DNA of 27,375 nucleotides from Stenotrophomonas maltophilia (lineage in GTDB: Bacteria > Pseudomonadota > Gammaproteobacteria > Xanthomonadales > Xanthomonadaceae): positions 1 through 27,375 of the forward strand of contig DJBL01000016.1 in NCBI GenBank assembly GCA_002435595.1, given 5' to 3'. How positions within the stretch are numbered: the stretch's first letter is position 1; each line of letters begins with the position of its first letter. The notes below the pieces were generated by a model. It was given only the letters and a program-made list of their open reading frames with translations, made no database searches and was not told where the DNA came from. Of the stretch, positions 21,884 to 27,375 are shown piece after piece. Both the position numbers and the translations under genes were made by a program.

Positions 21884-23305
21884 ATGTCCACAACGCTTCC
21901 CCGATCCGCCACCCGCGGCGAGAACACCGGCTTCATCGTCCTGATCAGTTGCGTGGCCACCCTCGGCGGCTTTCTGTTCGGCTTCGACAGCGGGGTGATC
22001 AACGGGACCGTGGACGGGCTCAAACAGACCTTCCAGTCCAGCCAGGCCGGGATCGGGTTCGAGGTCGCCTCGATGCTGCTGGGCTGTGCGTTCGGTGCAT
22101 TCTTCGCCGGGCGGCTTGGCGATCGGCTGGGGCGTCGCGGGGTATTGATCATCGCCGCGGTGATGTTCCTGCTGTCCGCGCTCGGCGCCGGTGCGGCGCA
22201 GAGTTCGGCGCTGTTCGTGCTGGCCCGGGTGATCGGGGGCTTCGCGGTGGGCGCGGCCAGCGTGATGTCGCCGGCCTACATCGCCGAGGTCGCCTCGGCG
22301 CGCTACCGCGGCCGGCTGGCCACGATGCAGCAGATGGCGATCATCAGCGGGTTGTTCTGCGCCTTCCTGAGCAACTACCTGCTGGCGCGCGCGGCAGGTG
22401 CCTCCACCGAGCCGCTGTGGCTGGGGCAGGCGGCGTGGCGCTGGATGTTCTGGATGCAGGCGCTGCCGTCGGGGTTGTTCCTGGTGCTGCTGCTGCGCAT
22501 CCCGGAAAGCCCGCGCTACCTGGTGGTCAAGGGCCGGCACGCGCAGGCGCTGGCGGTGTTGACCCGCCTGTATGGGCCGGGCGAGGCGCAGGCCAAACTG
22601 GCTGAGATCGAGGGCTCGCTGGCCGGCGACCAGCATCGCCCGCAGCTGTCCGACCTGGTCGACAAGGCCAGCGGCCGGCTGCGTCGCATCGTCTGGATCG
22701 GCATCGGCCTGGCCGTGTTCCAGCAACTGGTCGGCATCAACGTGGTCTTCTATTACGGTGCGGTGCTGTGGCAGGCGGTGGGGTTCTCCGAAAACGACGC
22801 GCTGCTGATCAACGTGCTGTCCGGCGCACTGAGCATCGGCGCCTGCCTGTTGACCATCGTGCTGATCGACCGGATCGGTCGCCGGCCCCTGCTGTGGATC
22901 GGCTCGCTGGGCATGGCCGTCTCGCTGGCCCTGGTCACGCTGGCCTTCGCCAGCGGCACCCTTGACGGCGGGCGGCTGCAGCTGTCCGAGGGCATGGGGC
23001 GGCTGGCGCTGGTGGCTGCCAACGTCTACGTGGTGTTCTTCAACATGTCCTGGGGCCCGGTGATGTGGGTCATGCTGGGGGAAATGTTCCCCAACCAGAT
23101 CCGTGGATCGGGCCTGGCCGTGGCCGGGGCGGCGCAATGGAGCGCCAATTTCGCCATTACCGTCAGCTTCCCGGTGCTGTTGACCGGGATCGGCCTGGCC
23201 GGGGCCTACGGGCTCTATACGGTGGCCGCGCTGGTCTCGGTCTTCTTCGTGCTGCGCTACGTGGGCGAGACCAAGGGCAAGGAGCTGGAGCAGATGGAGG
23301 GCTGA
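21884..23305 (+). CDS. Sugar porter of the major facilitator superfamily
   Basis: Inner-membrane sugar/proton symporter of 473 residues with 12 predicted membrane segments. Sugar-porter signatures are visible: GGFLFGFDSGVINGT in segment 1, GRLGDRLGRRGVLI (76-89) after segment 2, PESPRYLVVKGR after segment 6, QQLVGINVVFYYGAVLW in segment 7, DRIGRRPLLW after segment 8, MSWGPVMWVMLGEMFPNQIRG in two parts (WGPVMWVMLGE, FPNQIRG) near segment 10, and ETKGKELEQME at the end. The nearest relatives are glucose, xylose and arabinose symporters. The ATG at 21884 has a good ribosome site. It is divergent from the lactonase gene, with which it probably forms a sugar-use module. Confidence 0.94.
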   Translation: MSTTLPRSATRGENTGFIVLISCVATLGGFLFGFDSGVINGTVDGLKQTFQSSQAGIGFEVASMLLGCAFGAFFAGRLGDRLGRRGVLIIAAVMFLLSALGAGAAQSSALFVLARVIGGFAVGAASVMSPAYIAEVASARYRGRLATMQQMAIISGLFCAFLSNYLLARAAGASTEPLWLGQAAWRWMFWMQALPSGLFLVLLLRIPESPRYLVVKGRHAQALAVLTRLYGPGEAQAKLAEIEGSLAGDQHRPQLSDLVDKASGRLRRIVWIGIGLAVFQQLVGINVVFYYGAVLWQAVGFSENDALLINVLSGALSIGACLLTIVLIDRIGRRPLLWIGSLGMAVSLALVTLAFASGTLDGGRLQLSEGMGRLALVAANVYVVFFNMSWGPVMWVMLGEMFPNQIRGSGLAVAGAAQWSANFAITVSFPVLLTGIGLAGAYGLYTVAALVSVFFVLRYVGETKGKELEQMEG

Positions 23306-23330
23306 GCGCACCGGGCCGGGGCACCAACGC

Positions 23331-23356
23331 AAAAACCCCGCCGGGGCGGGGTTTTT
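23331..23356. terminator. Perfect bidirectional terminator
   Basis: AAAAACCCCGCC (23331-23342) and GGCGGGGTTTTT (23345-23356) are exact reverse complements with GG between. It ends both the sugar porter transcript and, on the minus strand, tRNA-Glu. Confidence 0.94.
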
Positions 23357-23374
23357 GGCTTTCTGCACCGCGAC

Positions 23375-23449
23375 TGGTGCTCCCTAGGGGACTCGAACCC
23401 CTGTTTTAGCCTTGAGAGGGCCACGTCCTAACCTCTAGACGAAGGGAGC
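23375..23449 (-). tRNA. tRNA-Glu (anticodon CTC)
   Basis: 75 bases including encoded CCA. The acceptor GCTCCCT pairs with AGGGAGC and the discriminator is A. The anticodon arm is TGGCC, loop CTCTCAA, GGCTA, with CTC reading GAG. The D-arm TCGTCTAGAGGTTAGGAC and T-arm CAGGGGTTCGAGTCCCCT are typical of tRNA-Glu. CTC is the minor Glu isoacceptor; the TTC form is not in this window. Confidence 0.94.
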
Positions 23450-23454
23450 AGGCT

Positions 23455-23483
23455 TTGTTGCGAACTGCGCAGCGCGCTAGTAT
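23455..23483 (+). promoter_or_regulatory. Candidate promoter of pcnB
   Basis: TTGTTG (23455-23460) and TAGTAT (23478-23483) are 17 bases apart. The -10 box overlaps that of tRNA-Glu on the other strand by five bases. The predicted start near 23490 is only about four bases before the pcnB ATG. Confidence 0.55.
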
Positions 23484-23507
23484 ATGGACCTAGATGCCAT
23501 TGGGCAA
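23479..23507 (-). promoter_or_regulatory. Promoter of tRNA-Glu
   Basis: On the minus strand TTGCCC (23502-23507) and TATACT (23479-23484) are 17 bases apart. The -35 half lies inside the first codons of pcnB if that gene starts at 23494. Confidence 0.78.
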
Positions 23508-24870
23508 TCCCGAAAACTCAACCGGAAGCGCCAACATCAATTCTTCTGCTACATCACCGTTCAGCCTGCGCGTGATTCCGCGTGACCAGCACACCATCTC
23601 CCGCAAGGACATCAGCCCCAACGCCCTGCGCGTGTTGTACCGGCTGCGTGATTCCGGGTTCGCCGGCTACCTGGTGGGAGGCGCCGTGCGCGACCTGCTG
23701 GTCGGCGGCAACCCCAAGGACTTCGACGTGGCCACCGATGCCACGCCCGAGCAGGTCAAGGCGCTGTTCCGCAACTGCCGCCTGATCGGCCGCCGGTTCC
23801 GCCTGGCCCATGTCGTGTTTGGTCGCGAGATCATCGAAGTGGCCACCTTCCGCGCCAACATCGACGATGGCAGCGGTGACCGCGAGATGGAAAACGGCAT
23901 GCTGGTCCGCGACAACGTCTACGGCACCATCGAAGACGATGCGGTCCGCCGCGACTTCACCTGCAACGCGCTGTACTACGCGATCGAGGACTTCTCGGTG
24001 CGCGATTACACCGGCGGCTTCGAGGACGTGCAGGCGCGCCTGATGAAACTCATCGGCGACCCCGAGCAGCGGTACCAGGAAGACCCGGTGCGCATGCTGC
24101 GTGCGGTGCGCCTGGCCGCCAAGCTCGGCTTCCAGATCGACGATGCCAGCGCCGAGCCGCTGCCGCGGCTGGCCGGCCTGCTCGGCGAAGCCGCCCCGGC
24201 GCGCCTGTTCGAGGAGGTGCTCAAGCTGTTCCTGTCCGGGCACGGCGTGGCCAGCTTCGAAGGGCTGGAGCGTTACGGCCTGCTCCAGGTGATGTTCCCC
24301 GAGAGTGCCGCGGCGCTGCGTAGCAACCGCAGCGGTGCGCTGCGCCGGATGGTCATCGAAGGCCTGCACAACACCGACCTGCGCGTGGCCAATGACGAGC
24401 CGGTGTCGCCGTCGTTCCTGTTCGCGCTGCTGCTGTGGCCGGCGTTCTGCCGCGCCCTGGCCAGCCTGCAGAAGCAGGGCGTGGCACTGGAGGAGGCACA
24501 GCGCCGTGCCGCCGACCGCGTCACCCTGCACCAGTTGACCACCATCGCGCTGCCGCGCCGCTTCTCGCTGCCGATGCAGGAGATCTGGCTGCTGCAGGGC
24601 CGCTTCAGCTCGCGCCAGCGCAAGCGGGTGATCCGTACCCTGACCCACCCGCGCTTCCGCGCCGCCTACGACTTCCTGGTGTTGCGCCAGGTCGCCTCCA
24701 GCGAGCACAGCGCCGACGTGGAGTTCTGGCGCGAGGCGCAGCTGCAGTCCGGTCCGGAGCTGGATTCGGCCCTGGATGCGGCCCAGGCCGACGGCGAGGG
24801 CGAAGACGGCGCGCCGCGCAAGCGACGCCGTCGTCGTCGGCGGCCGGGCGGGGCTGGCGCGGGCGAGTAA
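23494..24870 (+). CDS. pcnB: Poly(A) polymerase I
   Basis: Adds 3' poly(A) tails that promote RNA decay. The 458-residue protein has the class II nucleotidyltransferase head: GYLVGGAVRDLLVGG (58-72), the metal site PKDFDVATD (Asp76 and Asp78) and RRFRLAHVVFGREIIEVATF. The neck and body follow, with RRDFTCNALYYAIED, YQEDPVRMLRAVRLAAKLGF and FEEVLKLFLSGHG. Arg/Lys-rich residues close the protein (PRKRRRRRRRP at about 441-451), expected to bind RNA. CCA-adding enzyme is the alternative, but the IPRDQHTISRKDISPNALRV leader and basic tail fit PcnB. The ATG at 23494 has no Shine-Dalgarno; a GTG at residue 27 is an alternative start. folK follows after 3 bases. Confidence 0.93.
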   Translation: MPLGNPENSTGSANINSSATSPFSLRVIPRDQHTISRKDISPNALRVLYRLRDSGFAGYLVGGAVRDLLVGGNPKDFDVATDATPEQVKALFRNCRLIGRRFRLAHVVFGREIIEVATFRANIDDGSGDREMENGMLVRDNVYGTIEDDAVRRDFTCNALYYAIEDFSVRDYTGGFEDVQARLMKLIGDPEQRYQEDPVRMLRAVRLAAKLGFQIDDASAEPLPRLAGLLGEAAPARLFEEVLKLFLSGHGVASFEGLERYGLLQVMFPESAAALRSNRSGALRRMVIEGLHNTDLRVANDEPVSPSFLFALLLWPAFCRALASLQKQGVALEEAQRRAADRVTLHQLTTIALPRRFSLPMQEIWLLQGRFSSRQRKRVIRTLTHPRFRAAYDFLVLRQVASSEHSADVEFWREAQLQSGPELDSALDAAQADGEGEDGAPRKRRRRRRRPGGAGAGE

Positions 24871-24873
24871 GCG

Positions 24874-25362
24874 GTGATCCAGGCCTGCATCGGATTGGGC
24901 GCCAACCTGGGGGACGCCGCGCAGACCGTGCGCGATGCGTTCCAGGCGCTGGCGGCGCTGCCGGACAGCGCGCTGCGCGCACGGTCGCAGCTGTACACCA
25001 CGCCGGCCTGGGGCAACCTGGACCAGCCGGCGTTCGTCAACGCCGCCGCGCTGCTGGAAACCGCACTGTCCGGCCCGGCACTGCTGGAGGCGCTGCTGGC
25101 GATCGAGCGCCGCTTCGGCCGCGTGCGCGATCCCGGCGTGCACTGGGGGCCGCGCACCCTGGACCTGGACCTGCTGCTGTATGGCGAGCAGGTGATCGAC
25201 CTGCCACAGTTGCAGGTGCCCCATCCCTACCTGCACGAGCGCGCGTTCGCCTTGTTGCCGCTGGCCGAGATCGCGCCGGATGCGATGATTCCGGGGCAGG
25301 GACGCGTGCGGGACGCTGTGGTGCGGGTCGAGGCCTGCGGGATCGCGCCAATAGGGGGATAA
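24874..25362 (+). CDS. folK: HPPK, 6-hydroxymethyl-dihydropterin pyrophosphokinase
   Basis: Transfers pyrophosphate from ATP to 6-hydroxymethyl-7,8-dihydropterin in folate synthesis. The 162-residue protein has CIGLGANLGD (5-14), YTTPAWGNLDQPAFVNAA, RRFGRVRDPGVHWGPRTLDL in the catalytic loop region and LDLDLLLYG with the two metal-binding Asp. PHPYLHERAFALLPLAEIAPD closes the fold. It starts at GTG three bases after the pcnB stop, so it is probably cotranscribed and coupled; pcnB-folK-panB is a common gammaproteobacterial order. The C-terminus is ordinary in length. Confidence 0.95.
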   Translation: MIQACIGLGANLGDAAQTVRDAFQALAALPDSALRARSQLYTTPAWGNLDQPAFVNAAALLETALSGPALLEALLAIERRFGRVRDPGVHWGPRTLDLDLLLYGEQVIDLPQLQVPHPYLHERAFALLPLAEIAPDAMIPGQGRVRDAVVRVEACGIAPIGG

Positions 25363-25393
25363 TGCGGGGCTTATCGCCACCGGTTATCAGCTC

Positions 25394-26209
25394 ATGAGTA
25401 CCCACGCAGACAGCAAGCCCTGGACCGTCCCGGCGTTGGCCGAGGCCAAGCGCAACGGGCAGAAGCTGGTGATGTTGACCGCCTACGACGCCGGTTTCGC
25501 GCGTGCGTTCGATGCCAGCGGGGTGGACCTGATCCTGATCGGCGATTCGCTGGGCATGGTGGTGCAGGGGCATGATTCCACCCTGCCGGTGACCACCGAC
25601 GACATGGTCTACCACACCCGTGCGGTGGCCCGCGTGCTGCAACGCGCGCTGCTGGTGGCCGACCTGCCGTTCGGCGCCGATGCCACTCCCGAGCGCGCGC
25701 TGGAGGCCTCGTTGCGCCTGCTCCAGGCCGGCGCGGAGATGGTCAAGATCGAAGGTGCCGGTTTCAAGCTGGACATCATCCGGTACCTGGTCGAGCGCGA
25801 GATCCCGGTGTGCTCGCACCTGGGGCTGACGCCGCAGTCGGTGCTGCGCCTGGGCGGTTACCGCGTGCAGGGCCGCGGCGACGCCGCCCAGCAGCTGCGT
25901 GACGATGCCAAGGCCGCGGTCGCCGCCGGCGCCACGCTGATCGTGCTCGAATGCGTGCCGACCCCGGTCGCCACCCAGGTCACCGCCGACGTGGACGTGC
26001 CCACCATCGGCATCGGTGCCGGCCCCGGCTGCGATGGCCAGGTGCTGGTGCTGCATGACTTCCTCGGCCTGGACAGCGGCCACCGCCGACCCAAGTTCGT
26101 CAAGGATTTCCTTGCCGAAGGCGGTTCGGTGGCCGGTGCCGTCCGTGCCTATGCCGCCGCCGTGCGCGACGGTTCCTTCCCCGACGCAGAACACGCCTAC
26201 GCCTCATGA
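25394..26209 (+). CDS. panB: 3-methyl-2-oxobutanoate hydroxymethyltransferase
   Basis: Makes ketopantoate from 2-oxoisovalerate and 5,10-methylene-tetrahydrofolate, the first committed step to pantothenate. The 271-residue TIM-barrel protein has metal ligands Asp51 (IGDSLGM), Asp90 (VADLPFG) and Glu120 (VKIEGAG), plus the active-site Glu in LIVLECVP and IGIGAGPGCDGQVLVLHD. It is 31 bases after folK; its substrate folate depends on the pathway FolK serves. GATAAT at 25358-25363, at the folK stop, is a possible internal -10 box, but without a good -35. No strong ribosome site is seen. Confidence 0.96.
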   Translation: MSTHADSKPWTVPALAEAKRNGQKLVMLTAYDAGFARAFDASGVDLILIGDSLGMVVQGHDSTLPVTTDDMVYHTRAVARVLQRALLVADLPFGADATPERALEASLRLLQAGAEMVKIEGAGFKLDIIRYLVEREIPVCSHLGLTPQSVLRLGGYRVQGRGDAAQQLRDDAKAAVAAGATLIVLECVPTPVATQVTADVDVPTIGIGAGPGCDGQVLVLHDFLGLDSGHRRPKFVKDFLAEGGSVAGAVRAYAAAVRDGSFPDAEHAYAS

Positions 26210-27048
26210 TCGATACCGTCACCGAACTGTCCCGCCTGCGCGAAATCGTCAACGGCTGGAAGCGCGAGGGCCTGCGCGTTGCGCTGGTCCCCACCATGGG
26301 CAACCTGCATGCGGGCCACTACTCGCTGGTCACGCTGGCGCGGCAGTACGCCGATCGCGTGGTGTCCAGTGTCTTCGTCAACCCGACCCAGTTCGGCCCC
26401 AACGAGGACTTCACCCGCTACCCGCGCACCCCCGAGGCCGACACCACCGGGCTGGAGCAGGCCGGTTGCGATGTGCTCTGGCTGCCCACGGTGGAGTCGA
26501 TGTACCCGTTCGGCGTGGCCCTGGCCGCCAGCGTCAACGTGCCCGGCATCAGCAGCCTGCTTGAAGGCGCGCACCGCCCCGGGCATTTCGATGGCGTGTG
26601 CACGGTGGTCTCGCGTCTGTTCAACCAGGTGCAGCCGGACGTGGCCGCCTTCGGCAAGAAGGATTACCAGCAGCTGGCCGTGATCCGCCAGATGGTCGAA
26701 GACCTGGCCTTCCCGATCCAGATCGTGGGCGGGGAGATCGTGCGCGAAACCGACGGCCTGGCGATGAGCTCGCGCAACCAGTACCTCAATGCCGAGCAGC
26801 GCCCGGTGTCCACCACCATCCACCAGGTGCTGCTGGGCATGCGCGAAGGCTTCATTGCCGGCAAGACCCGCAGCCTGATCGAGGCCGAGGCCACCGCCGC
26901 GCTGCAGGCAGCCGGTTTCCAGGTGGACTATGCGGTGCTGCGCCTGCCGGACCTGTCCGAGCCGGCCGACGCCAACGATGGAACGCGCGTGGCCTTGATC
27001 GCCGCGCGGATCGGCAACACCCGCCTGATCGACAACCTGGAGTTCTGA
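26206..27048 (+). CDS. panC: Pantothenate synthetase
   Basis: Joins pantoate and beta-alanine using ATP. The 280-residue protein has the HIGH-like motif MGNLHAGHYSL (His35, His38), SVFVNPTQFGPNEDF, HRPGHFDGVCTVVSRLFNQV, FGKKDYQQLAVIRQM and the KMSKS-like AMSSRNQYL. It ends RLIDNLEF. Its ATG overlaps the panB TGA (ATGA), so the two are probably translationally coupled. panD, which supplies beta-alanine, is not within the window. Confidence 0.96.
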   Translation: MIDTVTELSRLREIVNGWKREGLRVALVPTMGNLHAGHYSLVTLARQYADRVVSSVFVNPTQFGPNEDFTRYPRTPEADTTGLEQAGCDVLWLPTVESMYPFGVALAASVNVPGISSLLEGAHRPGHFDGVCTVVSRLFNQVQPDVAAFGKKDYQQLAVIRQMVEDLAFPIQIVGGEIVRETDGLAMSSRNQYLNAEQRPVSTTIHQVLLGMREGFIAGKTRSLIEAEATAALQAAGFQVDYAVLRLPDLSEPADANDGTRVALIAARIGNTRLIDNLEF

Positions 27049-27068
27049 GCGGCCACCGCGGAACGCCG

Positions 27069-27375
27069 ATGAACGAACGCCCCATCCCCCCGGCCGCGCT
27101 CGCCGACGACCACGCCGTGGAGATGCTGCGGGTGTGGGTGGCCGCGCGGGGACTGCATTGCTCGATGAAGGTCGGCCTGCCCGAGCACACCTTGGGCATC
27201 GCCGAGGCGCGGGCCTGGGGCATGATCCTGGCCGACACCGCCCGCCACCTGGCCGAGGCGATCGCTGCCCAGCCCGGCAGCGCCGACGGCGCGCACCAGT
27301 TGCAGGAGATCGTCGGCCATTTCCTCACCGAGGTGGGCCGCCCCGGCGGCCCGGCCTCCGGCCCCGCGGGCGGCG
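27069..27375 (+). CDS. DUF5076-like protein, cut by the window end
   Basis: An open frame begins at ATG 27069, 20 bases after panC, and has no stop before the window ends, so at least 102 residues are coded. It reads MNERPIPPAALADDHAVEML, then RVWVAARGLHCSMKVGLPEH and ARAWGMILADTARHLAEAIA. The EMLRVWVA-glh-S-K pattern and WGMILADTARHLAEA resemble the small DUF5076 family, whose function is unknown. A Gly/Pro/Ala-rich tail begins near residue 92. GGAA upstream is a weak ribosome site. It probably belongs to the panBC transcript. Confidence 0.65.
   Translation, partial: MNERPIPPAALADDHAVEMLRVWVAARGLHCSMKVGLPEHTLGIAEARAWGMILADTARHLAEAIAAQPGSADGAHQLQEIVGHFLTEVGRPGGPASGPAGG

Overview
The window is a stretch of conserved chromosome from a high-GC gammaproteobacterium of the Xanthomonadaceae/Lysobacteraceae, most likely Stenotrophomonas or a close relative. 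Three things point there: the lexA-recA-recX-alaS-csrA order with a Xanthomonas-type LexA operator (TTAG-N6-TACTA class); proteins that read like their xanthomonad orthologues; and GTAG-headed extragenic palindromes resembling the SMAG elements described in S. maltophilia. I see no prophage, insertion sequence, CRISPR array or toxin/defence locus. Most of the novelty is in regulatory DNA, not in new proteins.

Layout. 1-681 is a non-coding mosaic of tandem repeats built from GTAG palindromes, ending at the lexA promoter. 704-6303 carries the SOS and stress block lexA, recA, recX, then alaS and csrA, followed by tRNA-Ser(GCT) and a strong terminator. 6544-12593 is more variable: a small exported protein, a TonB-dependent siderophore-type receptor, a divergent pirin/LysR pair and an alpha/beta-hydrolase lipoprotein. 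12707-13073 holds three identical tRNA-Arg(ACG) genes on the minus strand, with a clear promoter and terminator. 13135-18635 is a minus-strand series: gcvR-like ACT protein, bcp peroxiredoxin, then a tight cluster phoH, lipoprotein, DUF1275 membrane protein, thiD and hydrolase. Divergent to it is dapA with a BamC-like lipoprotein gene. 20418-23305 has fdxA (7Fe ferredoxin), an SMP-30/gluconolactonase gene and a divergent sugar porter. 23375-27375 has tRNA-Glu(CTC), pcnB, folK, panB, panC and a DUF5076-like gene cut by the window end.

How the genes work together. LexA represses itself and probably other SOS genes; RecA filaments trigger its self-cleavage and RecX restrains RecA. CsrA probably controls its own translation through GGA motifs in its leader. 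FolK serves folate synthesis, while PanB and PanC make pantothenate, with overlapping panB/panC genes. DapA starts the lysine/diaminopimelate branch and is next to an outer-membrane-assembly lipoprotein, as in E. coli. The sugar porter and SMP-30 enzyme probably handle import and lactone hydrolysis of an aldose.

Points most worth checking: the repeat mosaic that supplies the -35 box of an apparently leaderless lexA promoter; a CsrA-site-like hairpin before csrA; a nested stem in the alaS leader; inverted half-sites between pirin and lysR; and overlapping divergent promoters for tRNA-Glu and pcnB. No wholly new biological system is evident.
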